Source of the DNA: Pogona vitticeps
Taxonomy: Eukaryota > Chordata > Lepidosauria > Squamata > Agamidae
DNA length: 64,000 nt
Assembly (NCBI RefSeq): GCF_051106095.1
Contig: NC_135785.1
Span: 93,661,001-93,725,000, forward strand
Direction: 5' to 3'
Shown here one piece after another: positions 1 through 30,300 of the stretch. The first letter of the stretch is position 1. Each line of letters starts with the position of its first letter. A model generated the notes under the pieces. It did no database searches. It was given only the letters and a program-made list of their open reading frames with translations, and was not told where the DNA came from. The translations under genes were made by a program, and so were the position numbers.

Positions 1-16595
<16,595 letters not shown>

Positions 16596-16599
16596 AGCA

Positions 16600-19235
16600 T
16601 GGCACATTCAAGACTAACAGATTTATTTTTTTCACACTCTTCTAATCCGTATCCAATCTTGGTTTTCTGCTGTTGCATACAGTAATGTCAAAATCATGCA
16701 AATAATCCAGACTTCAAAATGTAAAACAAATAAGCCTGAAAATCCGGATAACTGCAGGCATTGATGTAGGAGTAAACCTTACAGAACAAATGGGGCTTTG
16801 AAGTAAATCTGTATAGCTAGGATTAAGAGCAACTCATGAATATAGATATCTCACCCCAAAATATTGGAGAAAAATGTTTCTTGGCCTGATCACAGAAGTA
16901 GGATTATACTGTAACTCATCAGGCACGTGCAGTGATTTAACCTTCTCAGGCACATGCAGTGATTTCCAAGGAGCTTAATTTTGAATAGACATGTTTTAGA
17001 CTATTCTGCACAAAGTATGCTTAGCATCATTTGTAAGACATACACATAGACAAAGGGCTGCTTTGGGCATTCCATTTCCTAATTCACCCTTTACAAATGA
17101 ATAAGTGTATGTATTTTTCTCTCTGGGATAGAACCTTTTGCCACATATAGAATGGACCTTTTCCAAATGGAGCTTTTGTACTCTTAAATTCCCTTTCAGG
17201 CGTAGTCCCTACAAAAAAGGAACTATATCCAGATGGTATTTCTCTTATCTTGCTTCATATTGCCTTCTTTTCCCAGTTTGTCAAATTTATCCCCCCTCCC
17301 CCCCCCCCGTTGTATTAGGTCCTTTTTGAGGAGAAAGATGAGGTAAAATATTTTAAATAAATAAATTTGTTTGGGGGGGGGGAGGCAGAGTTTAGCTTGG
17401 CATGCCTCCTGTTGAAGTCTGTAACCTTTTATTTTCTTTAAAGAAAACTGCCCCAGGACTACTGTGGCCACCTGCCTCCGAAAGGAATGGGGAGGATTAG
17501 TGCTGTGGTGCTTTCTTTGATCAAATCTTTTTAGGAAAGAATTGTTCACCTTTTGTAGTAAAAAAAAAGGCTGTTTCTACTTGCTGCTGTGACCTCGCTC
17601 CCCAGGCCACTCCCCCCCCATGAGTTAGGATAGGTTTCCTGACAAATATCATATAATATGACATTGCCTCCCTCCCCGTCCCCCATGAGGCAAAAATACC
17701 CAGCAGCACCTCTCCTCATTCCTGGAGTCAAAATATGATAGTAGCAAAGTAAATAATGTTTTCTTGCTTTTCGTGACAATGAAAATCTGCTGCCTGAGGC
17801 AGTTGCCTAGTGATAGGGCTGGTCCTGCATGATTGGTACGGCAAATTTGTGTATGTTTTAAGTATGTAGGAAGTTGTTTGCTGCTTTGAATGAGCATTCA
17901 AAATACTTCTGCCATTGCTAAAATGTTACATCTATCTCCACCCTAAATTCTAACGTCTAGCCCTTGTAATTGAGGGTGTAACATGTCTTTCACTATGGGA
18001 ATGTTGTCACAGCAGTCTTCTAAGCATCTGCTAGATTGTTCATGATTCCAGTAAATATTCAGGACCACGGTACTATTATGAAGGCAGTATTTTGAAGTAC
18101 ATGATTATGTGCTCTTTCTTTGCACCTTTTTCTCATTAAGTGGGCAACAGACTGAAACACCTGTGCTCTTCATTGCCCTTGAGAGATACACAGCCTGTCC
18201 AGAAAAGTATATAGATCAGTATTTGGATCACTGTTTGTACGGTTTGATTCGAGCCAAATTGCGTCGTCCACATAGATTTGTTGGCACAAGTCCTAATTAC
18301 AGTATCCTGTTGTGTAGCTTCTGCAGATGGCTAGTTTGGGTATATATATATAACAGCAGCCATGGGAAAAGGCATGGAAGGAAGCTATGTCGACTTCATG
18401 AGCTCCACACCCACAAAGCAGCACAGCCCCAGCTGAGGGGAAAGGGGGGGAGGTTACTTCCCTTCAAAGGTCCCTCTAAAATGTGCAGGTGCACAGTGCT
18501 GAACCCCCACCACACATCCACAGTGATTATTTCCAGCCCCCTTGGTTCTGGTTGTGGCACAACCCTGAGAGGGGTTGCAGGGTCGCATGCATCAGGGGGA
18601 GCCCCGCCCAGCAGGGGTGAAAATAAGACAGAACATTGGCTCCCTTCCGTCTTTCATCCTTCACCCCAGTGTTCTACCCTTGTGCAGCTGCTATCCTCGG
18701 CCGCTGCCCCCTTACTCACAAGTAAACTGGCAGTCCAAACACTTGTGTGGACCCTTCTCACAGGAGAATAAACATCTCCAGTGTGAACAGAAGAACTGCT
18801 CAAGTGCAAGATAAAATAGATCATACTGAAGATAAGAACCTTTTACGTGTGAACCAGACTGCTCCAAATTCACCAATCTGGACAGGCCCACAGTGAATAC
18901 TTGCCTAGTCTGTTTAATCAAATGAAACGAGATCCTCACAGATCATCAAAGGTACACATATGATCGAAGTTTGTTGCCTGTATTTTGATTCTGATTGTGC
19001 TCACTTATATATAATGGAAGACTTAGCAACAGTAGTAGTGATGCTCTCGTGAATTCACCATTGGGATGCCTCCATTTTAAAGTACTTTAGTCAACAAGGA
19101 AAAAAGTGTCATGTGATGTGATATTTGTCAAGAAACATTGGGAGAACCAATGGTTGATATTAACACAAGCAAGAAATAGAATGCAAGTCTTAAACAAGAA
19201 AATTATTTTCTGTGGGTCTTAATGATGGCAATTTT
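16600..19235. other. Intergenic DNA between TSPAN15 and TACR2, left part
   Basis: No gene or classified element was recognised. Visible features are C-rich runs at about 17291-17309 and a G run near 17371-17381. A 220-codon open frame at 18109-18771 opens on GTG, not ATG. It resembles no family I know and I treat it as chance. Confidence 0.45.
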
Positions 19236-19368
19236 AATTGTATTTTAATTGTATTTTAATTGTATTTTAATCATTTTATTTTATTGCATTGAATTTTAAT
19301 TGCTGTAAGCCGCCCAGAGACCTTTGGGTAGAGTGGGCGGCATATAAATTAAATAAATAAATAAATAG
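19235..19368 (+). mobile_element. L2-type LINE 3' tail
   Basis: The segment ends gtaagccgcccagagacctt, then tgggcggcatataaattaaa and (AAAT)n. This is the standard 3' end of squamate L2 elements. Repeated attgtattttaa units precede it. Confidence 0.7.
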
Positions 19369-21580
19369 CTCATTGACATTGTCAGCAACTGCTGAATTTG
19401 TTCTTGGCTCTTTGCCAGGAAGCAAGCAAATGAATGAAGGCGCCGATGATTTAAAAAAAAAGACTGGTGTTCTAGAAGCCGTGTGATGTGTCAGCGCCTG
19501 GTATTAAGACATTTGAATGGTTATTAGTGTTATCTTGCTTGGTACATCAAGCATTTCATTCAGTCTTGTGCTTTTCTTAAATATATAGTATTATATATTT
19601 AAAATAACTGCTTATATAATATTTATAATGCAGTTACAATGCAGTTGCTTTGTTTTCACTTATTGTAGCTGGATAATATCTTAAACTTATGGAATTGCTA
19701 GCTAAAATGTGGTGTACTTTTAATAAAACGTTCCATTGTGCAAAATCTTAGTGATTTGCCTAGAATTCTATTGGGCTTCCCACACTTGACCTTTCAGCAT
19801 AGTCTTTCTGCTTGCCAGAGAGGAGCACATCCCCTTAAAAGGACCTAACAGTAAAACGTAACACATCTCTTTCATACTTACTCTTTTGTATAAATATTTA
19901 TTCATCTTCTGGAGCATCAAGAACTGTAGTTGTGAAACTCTGTGCAAAGAATGTAACTGTAAATATTCATCTTGTCAAAAGACTCTTGGAAATAGGATGC
20001 TACTATTTTTAAAAAAATTAAACATAACATTAAGTGGTCTATTGAGTTAGTTGGATTTAAGGAAGTCCTGCCTTTGGCCACATGCAGAATGTCCAACGGT
20101 TAGGGTCTTTTTCCTCTTTCATGTGCAACTGTGCAAAAATATTTCAGCATTATACAGAAAATAATATTGTTTATATTCTTGTTTCAAAGATTGTTTATGC
20201 CATAACATTCCATATTCCAGGGGTTAAAATGTGTTAGGATTTTAAATTTTGTTTATTCAAAAAGAACTAGTTTATTTGAATCAGTTCTGAGTTGACAGTC
20301 TTTTTAATCTCTTTGGTGCAAATGTGCTTTGGAATCCATCCACCATTTCAAGCACCTCTTAAGTGAGACTGGGAACTTTTAAGTACCCCTATACTGTATT
20401 TTTATGCCTTTTCTCAAGGGAATAACCACTTATGTCCCAACTAATTTACGCATGTAACTGATGGCACATTTTGGAGCAGGGTGTTTGTTGTCTCTCTTCT
20501 GCAATATGTAAATGGAGTTTATCTGTAAGTAATGTGTCGTACTCTTCATTGTGTTTAATCCAGATGTGGCAATACTTTGAGTTGACCCACTTAAACCTAT
20601 GGGAAATAAGCTGGTCATTATTAAGTCCCATTGTTTTCAGTGGGTCTATTTGACATATGACTAAAGTGTCTTTGACCAATGCTATGTATTACACATAGCT
20701 TTCTCTTCCTCCTCCTCCTCCTTCTTGCATCAGGCTAATGGATCAGGCATGTGGGAAGCACCATAGCCCTAAATTCAGCCTCCTGTACTTAGTGGTACAG
20801 ACATATAAAACATGACCTGGAATTTACCCAGTGCCAATAGCAAGGAGCCTTCTTTGTACCTGCCAAGTAGAATTTCATGTAAGCAAATAAGTGAGCCAGT
20901 GAAAGAGAGACAGATCATTTTGTCCCTTCTCCGTCAGTTTGTTTGATGGAAGCCACTTCCTGTTTTATTAGCCTGTATTTCTGTACTGGTTACAGAGAAG
21001 GGGGCTTCCCTGCCTTCATGGACAGCATGGAAATATAGGCCGCTAGTTTATGGGCAAGCATAACGTGTTAACAGGTTAACTTAAAAGGCTGGTCCTATGC
21101 ATGAGACTCTCCTGATATGAATTCATATATGGGGAAGTTGGGGTGAGAAGGTGTTGACTTAAGGCTGGGCGCTCTGGTTCTAAACCAATGTCTTGCATAG
21201 CAGGTAGTCAGTTCTTTTCTGGCACAGGGTGATACACATGCATTGGACTTTGGATCCTGAGTGAATGACTGTAGAGTTCAAGTGGCCCATTTCATTTCAT
21301 GAACTGAACATAGAATTCTTGAAATAATGTTTGTGCACCTATATATTCTTGCCTATTTTGTTACAGAGGTTCATGAAATAGCTTTGAAAAGGGCCAGTAT
21401 GGTTCTGCAAGTATCTCTATTAATTAAGTCAAGTATTCAGATTGGCTACAGTACGCAGGAAATATTAGGTGTGTTTTCACGTACTATGAGGAATTAATTG
21501 AAAAAAATCAATGGAGAGGTAAAAATCATAATCTTTTGGATAGCATTAAAAAAATTAAACAACATCAGTTAAAAGTAAGA
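19369..21580. other. Intergenic DNA, middle part
   Basis: No gene found. A short pyrimidine tract (cttcctcctcctcctcc) lies near 20705-20725. Nothing else is structured. Confidence 0.45.
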
Positions 21581-21587
21581 TGGCTTT

Positions 21588-21715
21588 AGATTGGGCAACC
21601 TATGCCTCCCCACGTTTTGTTGGAATGTATCTTCCAGTAGCCTTAACCAGCATAGCCAGTGGGAGCTGCAATTTAACAACATCTGGAGTGCTACAGTTTG
21701 TCCACTCCATTTAGA
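21588..21715. mobile_element. Diverged hAT-like MITE relic
   Basis: Pieces such as gggcaacctatgcctcccc, cttccagtagccttaaccagc and aacaacatctggagtgctac recall the 136-bp hAT family, but the ends are not preserved. Low confidence. Confidence 0.35.
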
Positions 21716-21878
21716 TTATATGCACACTATAGAATTCGTGAAGATGAAGTGTGTGCCAAGATATGTTGATGAAAAGTCACAGCAATGGTAAAATAGTACT
21801 GTACTAGGACAACATAATGGGTGAGATAGATACATTCCACACCAATACTTTGATAACATTTTATTTGCATTAGCCATA

Positions 21879-22195
21879 GGTAAAGATAAAGGTTCCCCTT
21901 GACAGTCGTGCCTGACTTTAGGGGGCGGTGCTCATCCCAGTTTCCAAGCTGTAGAGCCAGCGTTTGTCCTTAGATAGTTTCCATGGTCACATGGCCAGCG
22001 CGACTAGACACGAAACGCCTTTACCTTCCCACCATGGTGGTACCTATTTATCTACTCGCATTTGCATGCTTTCGAACTGCTAGGTTGGCAAGATCTGGGA
22101 CAAGTGACGAGAGCTCACTCTGTCACGTGGATTTGATCTTACGATTGCAACACAGAGGCTTCTGAGGTTTAACCCGCAGCACCACCATGTCCCTT
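21879..22195 (-). mobile_element. Sauria-type tRNA-derived SINE
   Basis: In reverse complement the element starts with a tRNA-like head containing a degraded B box (agatcaaatcc). It then passes through gcaaatgcgagtagataaat and gtgtctagtcgcgctggcca. It ends in the RTE-type tail gtcaaggggaacctttatc. Near-matching direct repeats attagcc flank it (21869-21875 and 22196-22202). BovB-mobilised SINEs of this kind are characteristic of squamates. Confidence 0.85.
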
Positions 22196-22812
22196 ATTAG
22201 CCTTAGCATGATAAATATAAAATTTACAAAGATACAAAATCAATGTATTAAACACAAGATGACCAATGCATATACATCAGGTACGTACAGTGTGACAGTG
22301 CCAAAATTAGACAAGTAGATCTATGAAACATTACTAATTTAAATCATATCTGGCCTAATTTTAATTGTTGCAGCTGTAAATTTAGTTGACCAAATAAATA
22401 CATGAACTAAAAGCAAGTCTATTCACTTATGGGTGGGACGTATTTCCTTCCAGATTGAAACCCTTGTGTTTGAAGAAGTATCAATCTGGAAGACTTCTTG
22501 TTATTTAAGAGAATAACTGCTTATACTAATTGGTGGTTTTGGACCAGCCAGAATTCCAATGTACTGGATTCAAAAATGAAAACTGGTTTCAACATGAGAA
22601 GACTGAGCTATACAAACTCTGTACAAACTCTTTGAATTGTCCAGACCCTCTAACGTGGAAGGAAAAACCATCCATTCATGTAGCACATGAGTTCAAAGGG
22701 ACCATGCCCAGCTGGGCTAAGGGGAGATCCTCAGCATGTGGTGGCACCTGCATGTTTCTTTTCACTATATTGTATCATGCTGCATCCCTTGCCAATCATC
22801 AATACAATAAAC

Positions 22813-22948
22813 CAGTGGTTCTTAACCTTTGTTACTCGGATATTTTTGAACTGTAATTCCCAGAAACCCCAGCCAGCACAGTTGGTGGTGAAAGCTTCTG
22901 GCAGTTGCAGTCCAAAACTCCTGAGTAACCCAAGGTTAAGAACCAGTG
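22813..22948. mobile_element. 136-bp hAT MITE, copy 2
   Basis: The ends are cagtggttcttaacctt and aaggttaagaaccagtg. A perfect 8-bp target-site duplication caataaac lies at 22805-22812 and 22949-22956. It has exactly the same length as copies 1 and 3. It is intergenic, about 1 kb upstream of TACR2. Confidence 0.9.
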
Positions 22949-22956
22949 CAATAAAC

Positions 22957-23989
22957 CATTAAAGCACCAAAGGTCTTCTGCCTTCATCAAGGTTCTAAGA
23001 CTCACTGGGGTACTGACCCAAGACTGCCAGTTAGGAGACTGCAATTAAATGCAGCAGTACAGTAACCAGTATCCCAGACATTGCTCGTAGTAACATATGT
23101 AGACTTTTGAGTTACACCAAATTGTTCTGTAAAGCTCAAGGAGCTGTCAGGAGGCAGCTTGCTAGTGTGTTTTTTATGGCATTTTTGCCCTGGTCCTAAA
23201 TTATTTCGTTGTATCTTGCAGAATAGCTTTGCAGCTGTTCTCTCAATCCATCCTTGTGATATTTATGACATTCTTCTACAGGCCAAGTTCTGCTTACTGA
23301 AACTCCCACTGAAGTCAAATCTTGAGATGTGGATATACAAGGAATAAAAGATCTTGGACCTAATAGGGTAAAATCTGTGGTGCTGTTCCCTTTAAACTGA
23401 AGAACAATAGAGCCATGAAGATTACTGCAAACACTTTGGGGAAATGATGTGGGAGCTTCTTGAAATCTGATTTGATGCCCAGTTGGGTTTTATGGTTTAT
23501 TGTCTCCCCTCCTCTTTTCCAAATCTCATTAAGCTTCTTATTATTTCTCCATGTCTGCTTTGTTAATGTTTCCAGGAAGAGAGAACTACATTCCACCAAA
23601 CCCATACTGCAGTGTCTATCAGCTTATTTGCTACTAGAGTTAAAATAATTAGAGCTTTTGATTTTTAAAAAAATATTCTTTTTTTTTCATAGATCAGGTG
23701 TTTCTATTCATCTTTCACACTGGTGTATCTTTAGCTTCTCCGATGACTCATTCAAATGGATTGTGGTAGCTCTGATTGTGGAAGAACAGTAGTAACTTCT
23801 CTTTGAAGTAACATTACCTCTCTGAAGAGATCAAGGTGATGCATTACTGAAGGCATATTTCCAGATTTGATCTACAAGACCATGAGTTCATAATTATAAC
23901 TCTAGGACCGTGGCTTACCAAAAAAAAAAAAAAACACCCCACAAAGAATCAGTTTGGAGTACTTTTTCAACCCTGAGCTCAAGAAAGAC
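22957..23989. promoter_or_regulatory. TACR2 upstream region and 5' UTR (boundaries not resolved)
   Basis: This is the AT-rich sequence directly upstream of the TACR2 start codon. No CpG island is present, unlike at TSPAN15, which fits a tissue-restricted receptor gene. A run of 14 A residues (about 23921-23934) lies 55 bp before the ATG. I cannot place the transcription start or any certain TATA box. Confidence 0.35.
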
Positions 23990-24393
23990 ATGACGACAGC
24001 TTCTGCCTCAAACATTAGCAATGTTTCAGCGGATAGCATGTTCGTAGACTATGTCAACTTGACAGCAACAACAGCCTTTTCTCAGCCTGGCTGGCAAATA
24101 GCAGTTTGGGCGATCACTTACCTATCCATGGTGGTGGTTTCAGTTATAGGCAACAGCACCGTCGTTTGGATTATCCTGTCTCACCAGCGAATGAGGACCG
24201 TCACCAACTACTTTATTGTGAATTTGGCTCTTTCTGACCTACTTATGACTTCTTTGAACACCGTTTTCAATTTCATTTATGCCAGCCACAATGTCTGGTA
24301 TTTTGGTGAGGGATTCTGTCGGTTTCTTAACTTTGTTCCTATTACAGCCATGTTTGTGAGCATTTATTCTATGACTGCAGTGGCTGCTGAAAG
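23990..24393 (+). CDS. TACR2: TACR2 exon 1 coding part
   Basis: This exon encodes residues 1-134 plus two bases of R135: the extracellular N-terminus, TM1, TM2 and TM3, ending AVAAE + AG. The donor gtaag follows. The open frame continues upstream without an ATG (a TTG lies 12 codons earlier), so the ATG at 23990 is the only sensible start. Confidence 0.94.
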
Positions 24394-27300
24394 GTAAGAA
24401 ATGCTATGATGAAGAATTTTGCTTCTGAAGCAGATGTTGTTCTTTATGAGTTCTGTGTTTTGAAGTAATGCTGCATAGTAGTGCTGGCATAACTAGGATT
24501 ACATTGACAATAAAAGAGGTGAGCTTGCTAATTTTTTCAGATATAGATTTACCCATACAAATAGTTTTGATTTGCCATTTTTTTTAAGTTGTAAAAACTT
24601 AACAGTTCAAATTTGGGCATGGATACTGAAACACAGATATCACTGAGTAAGTTCAATGAGACTTACTCTGTATTAAGTGGCAAATCTTAAAGTCTTAGAC
24701 TGCAGTCACATCCAGATTAACCTGTACTGTATTGCATTTGCTAAGACTTACTTCTCCGCAGACAAACATAGGATTGGACAGTGAATACTTACTCTTTTCT
24801 AAGCAGTTCAACGGTGACTGTCCATATTCACAATGGTATATATTCTGTGATACTGTGTGTATGTTTTTTAAATTTAAATTCTGTTACCCATGCTCATGAT
24901 CATTATATGCAAATGTGCTTATTTTAAATCGCTTATTCAGTTTCTGCTGGCGAGGAGGAGAGGCAAAGAGCTTTTCAGAATATGGAAAATCAACTGTGAG
25001 TTAGTTACTTTATTAGTCAGAGCTATGACTTTAGCACTCTCTTCTTGTTTTTCTATTTTGAGATATTGTTAGATATGGAAAGCTGGGTAAAAAATGAATC
25101 AGCAGCAATACAACACAAAGTGAATTAGCAGCAATACGATACCAATATTTCATAGACATCTCCGCCTGTTTCTCAAGCATATACTTGCAGCTACACAGGG
25201 CAGAATCCTTAAAGAAGGCAAGAGTGCATGCTGAGATGCCTGGGATGCTGAGTGCTCCACCTAATAACAAATTGTGTGCTTTTATAGAAAACATTGGCTG
25301 GATAGCTCAGTGGTGTAGGTATCTAGCTATGGAGCCAGAAGTTGGGAGTTTGATTCTCCACTATGCCTCCTGTGAGTAGAGCCAGCCTAGGTGGCCTTGG
25401 GCAAGCTGTACAGTCCCAGCATGCCCCCAGAAGAAGAGAATGGTAAACAACCTCTGAGTATTTTTATACCTGGAAAACTCTGAAAAGGGACACCCTAAGT
25501 CAGAATTGACTGGATGGCACATGTTGATTAATATTATAGAAAACATAATCTGCCAGGGTGGTGCACAGGATGGAATGATGAACTAGGACTCAGGAGGCCT
25601 CGGTTTGAATCCCCACTCAGCCATTAAAACTCACTGGGAGGACTAGACACCACATAACAACAAAACAGAGATGATATGGACAAGACCTTATCCTTTAGAG
25701 TCAGCCTTGCAAGTCTTCTAAGTCTGAGCTGGTCTCTGGGAGTGACTAGAACTCGCTGAAACTGATGTGTAAGCTTTGAAGTCATCTATGCACCAAAATA
25801 AAATTGTCTTCTTTCCAGAACCACTCAACCTGAGATTTGTGTCCCCACCTGGTGACCCCCGGAGAGACACATCAAACCCAGCAACTCTGAAGGAAATGGG
25901 TAGGGGGCTTGGACTAGAGCTGCTGGCAAGCGATTTCATAGGGGGAGAGCAGGAGAATGCCCCATAAGCCTTAAATCTTCCATTACTTCTCAGCCCTTTG
26001 ACTAAGATCATGCATGTAAATAGGTCCTCCAGAAAAACTACCGATGGGGGCGGTTGGAGGGCTTCAGAGTGTGTCCTGGAGCTTTTAAGTTCTTCCAGGT
26101 TCAAATTCCTAATGAGACATTGAACTCACTGAGTGATTTAGAGCCATTTTGTCTACCTCTCTGTGTCTCTCATACTTTCCTGCTTCACACAGATGTAAGG
26201 ATGGGGTAGCATGAGAGCCAGGAACACTTGAGGTACTTTTACCACAAAAAAGAGGATATACTGTAAATGTAACTAACAAATACTAGCTTATCATTTAGAA
26301 TTGTAATACAGAATCCAGCAACTTTTAAAGTCCTTGGTTGCAACAACAACAACAACAACAAAAAAGCAGCACAAAGTGTGTTACAAAACCTGAAACAAAC
26401 GTTCACCCAAACCATACTCCTAATTGTTTATTTGAGAAGAATAAGATATTTAATTTTTATAAATGACTGAAATGTCATTGGTTGCTTCCACAGGGTGTCA
26501 AACCTTAACAAAGCAAATACTGTGATTCACATTGGTGACTAAAGAATTGTTTTTTCCAGCTCAAACCAGTTTATCATAAACTCTTTACATTTCCAGATTA
26601 GGAGAGTGGTGCAGATACAGACGGGTGTCTAGGAGTTATACGCAATAGGGCCTATTATCCAAGGGAATGCCTCCCACCTGCAAAATGTATCTCCCGCCCC
26701 TATTGCAACCCTCCTTGGTTTGGGGGTGGGGGGTGGGGATGCAATAGGATGCCTAGGGCAGGAAAGGGAGAAAACTTTTTTCCTGCACAACCAGACGTTC
26801 ATTCAGTGCAGGATAATCCCCTATAACATACTATAGTGCCGGATGACCTCTAGCACTCTAGATGGGTTAATACCCCCATCATTCCTCACCTGGACTAGCT
26901 GGAAACTGGAATGCAGCAATATCTGGAAAGCCACAAATTCCTTCCCTGGCTTAGTAACTGTTACAGCACCCCAAAACTAAATAGTTTGGAGCCATGTGGA
27001 AATAGTCAGTGTTATCTTCTTAACAGTACAGAAAAGCAGAGGAAATGAAGTGATTTAGTAACGTTGCAGTATGGCATTCTGCTCTACCAGACAGGAATAC
27101 AACTTGCACAGGTATTTACTTCTCAGGTGAGGATTGATAGGGAATTTGTACAATGATCTTAAAATATTGTCACTGAAAGATGTATAGTGTAAGAGGAGAG
27201 GGGAACTTACCAAATCCACTAGTAGAATAGGCCTGTTTGCTTGCTAAGTCACACACCGCCACTAGCCTTTAATTACACATGACAGATTACACATGACAGG

Positions 27301-30300
27301 AAATGTGAATTATCTGCAGTCAGCAACATAATTCTCACAGAAGCAAGTGCTTGGGCCAAGGGAGTGCAAATTACATCCCTTTTTTTACCTTCCAATAACC
27401 AAACAAAGTTTGCTGGAAGGCAAGATATGAGGCTGAGGGAAAGCTCTGTGCTTTGACAATCAAGCATCTTTCATTTCTTAAGGAAGTACCTAAAGTTCTA
27501 ATGGTCTGCTAACTCTGTCAAGATCCCCCCCTCTCTTACTAATAATAATTATGGTTTGTCAAATCGATTCTGACTTACCTGACCCTGCCCAAGGTGTTCC
27601 TAAATCTAGAACACAGTAGGACACACTATCTGCTGAAATTCAGAAATACATATTTATAATTATTTCTATGGTGTATTTACCAGAACTGGCCACTAGAGGG
27701 AGACAAAGATCATGCAATGTATGTGGTAGTGTTTGATATTTCTGCATTTTTGTGCCTCCATGGCGACGGCTTGGAACCAATCCTACATGGATACCACGGT
27801 CCTACTGTGTTCAGAAGCAGTTCAGTAATACTGTCTTCTCAGGCAGTTTTAAAGAGAACTGGGCAAATTAATGCAGAATAAGGCCATCAGTGGCTTTTGC
27901 TCATAATAGCTCTATATTTCCCAGAAGTCTTAGGCCTCTTGACTATGAGCTGCTGTGGGGAGACACAAGTGGGAGGGAGCTATTGTATTTCTACTCTACG
28001 TGTGGGCTAACCGTGAGGATCTGGTTCACTGCAGCAATAGCCACTGTGGAAACCAGTATGTTGAACTAGGTCACTCTTTGGTCTAATTCAGTAACACTCC
28101 TTTTTATGAATGCAGGAGGCAGTGATACCTTTAATCGAGCATTAATAATATAAACAAAAACAATAGGAAGCTTTTGGTGATAAATCTTCTTCAAGGCTGT
28201 GGATGAAGTTCAGTTGGGAACTGTGGGCAGTTCCCAACTGAACTCTTTTTATGTTCACATATATCGTTGTTGTCGTCGTCGTCGTCGTCGTTGTCGTTGT
28301 TGTCGTTGTCGTTGTCATGTGCTGTCAAGTTGCCCCCAACTCATGGCAACCCTACAAATGAGATATTTCCAAAATATCCGGTCCTCAATAGCCCTGCTCA
28401 GCTCCTGTAAACTCAAGCCTGTGCTTTCCTTTAGGGAGTCAGTCCATCTCATGTTTGGTCTTCCTCTTTTCCTGCTGCCTTCCACCTTTCCTAGCATTCT
28501 TGCCCTTTCCAGAGAATCTGGCCTATTCATGGTGTGCCCAATGTAGGACAGCCTCAGTTTCAATATATTTGCCTTCAGCCTTGATTTGATTCGGGAACCA
28601 CTTGTTTATCTTTCTGGCAGTCTAGGGTATGTGCAAAGTTGTCCTCCAGCACCACATTTCAAAAGAATCAATGTTTTCCTTGTCAGCTTTTTTTTTTACA
28701 GCCCAGCTTTCACACCCGTACATGGTGATCATAAACACAAGAGTGTGGAAGACATAGACATACTGGCCAGAATTCTCTTGGTGTTGAGCAGCATAAGCCA
28801 GACACTGTGCAAGCAGTGTGTGCATCCTTGTTGTGCCTGGATTGCTCCATTGTTTGCCCACCTCGGCACATGACAGATGGCCAGCAGAGTGCAAAAAATG
28901 CTTGCACAGTTGCCCTTAACATGCATATTATTTTGCAGCAGGACTGTGCCCACTTTCTGTCAAGGAGCCCAACATTTAACAAGCAACTATGTACAAGCAG
29001 ATGCCTACATCAGATATTAGAAAATGCAGCTTGTGACACAGCAAGCAAGCATTTTATGGGGTGCAGAAATCAGGGCCATTCCTACTGTTGGGCAATGGGA
29101 GGCAACTGCTTCAGGTGGCAGATTCTGGGATAAGAAGTGGGTAGATGCATGCCTTCCTGAGCAACCCACATAGCCTGTCCTGGTTCCCCAAAACTACTTA
29201 ACATGAGATGGAGGAAGCCACCCATTTTTGAAAGACCTGAGCAAGGCTGTCACTATGTCTTTCTGGAATAGTGAAAAACCAGTGAAAAGGTGGTACTACA
29301 GAATTATACTGCTAGGTAGTTTCCACTATCTTGATAATTTTGGGAAATCCCATTAAATTCCCTGGGCTCCTTTCATTTCTGTGTGAAAACCCTGCTCAAG
29401 GTTGTTAGCTGCATTCCAGTTTCAGTGATGTGCAAACACTCCTGGCAGAGAAGCTGCAGCTCCCAGAGGGCGGGGTGACCTCTCATTCTGCCTTTCTGCC
29501 TAGAGTTGGAGAATTAGATAAAAGGGTTCTCCAGCCAATCCTAGTGGCAATTAGGTAACTAGTATCCTATCTGAATTCCTTCAACATTCTGTGTAATCCT
29601 GCTATGTTAATAAAAGAGTTCTCAAGGTGTTGCTTGAGGCTCTGCTGGTTGGGATATCTGCTTGTCCACTTCTTTGCAACTTCTCTCAAGGCTAATTGCC
29701 TTCCTATTGTTTTGTGATCACCCACATCATTGGCCTTCCTTTGTTCCATGATCACTTACACATTTCCAGCAAACCTACAAAAGGTTTTGTTCTTTCTATT
29801 TTAACCTTCTAAATGTTTGTTTTCGTTTTGCATTGAGTGTTTGATCTTCAAGTCATTTAAAGGTAGTGACTCATAGCAGTGCAAAGCGACTTCCTTTCTT
29901 GCTTGTCAGAGAAGGAAAATTAATTAACAGCCTCCCAATTTCTTCAGAAAAAGGGGGCTGGCATAGAACCAATTTCCATAGAATGCCCAACATATTACTG
30001 TGCTAGTCCTCAATACCAGATTTCAAAAAAATATCAAATTAATATACTTATGCTTTGAAACATATGGTATTTCAAATGCTTCAAATGTTAGGGGCATATG
30101 TGTGTTTATCTTATAGCACCTATTAAAAATGAAGAGTTATGGGTTTCGTGCTGATCTAGATGAAGCCAAAACAGCAGCAACAACAGCGATACCTTCGTTT
30201 CATTTCATAATTTATTCCTCTCCTTTCTCCCCAAGAGGACCCAAGGCAGCTTACAATATCAAAACAATATTAAAAGCCAAAAGACGATAAATAATACAAT

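Noticed and set aside
18109-18771. A 220-codon open frame in the TSPAN15-TACR2 interval
   Set aside because: It begins with GTG, resembles no family, has low-complexity and basic stretches, and shows no splice or promoter context. Probably chance.
23954-23989. Upstream TTG as TACR2 start
   Set aside because: Vertebrate initiation at TTG is very unlikely, and the ATG at 23990 gives an N-terminus of family-like length.
25300-25365. tRNA gene (A and B boxes present)
   Set aside because: The A/B boxes belong to a SINE head; the segment cannot form a tRNA acceptor stem and continues into a SINE body and tail. The same holds for 21879-22195, 41975 and 59555.
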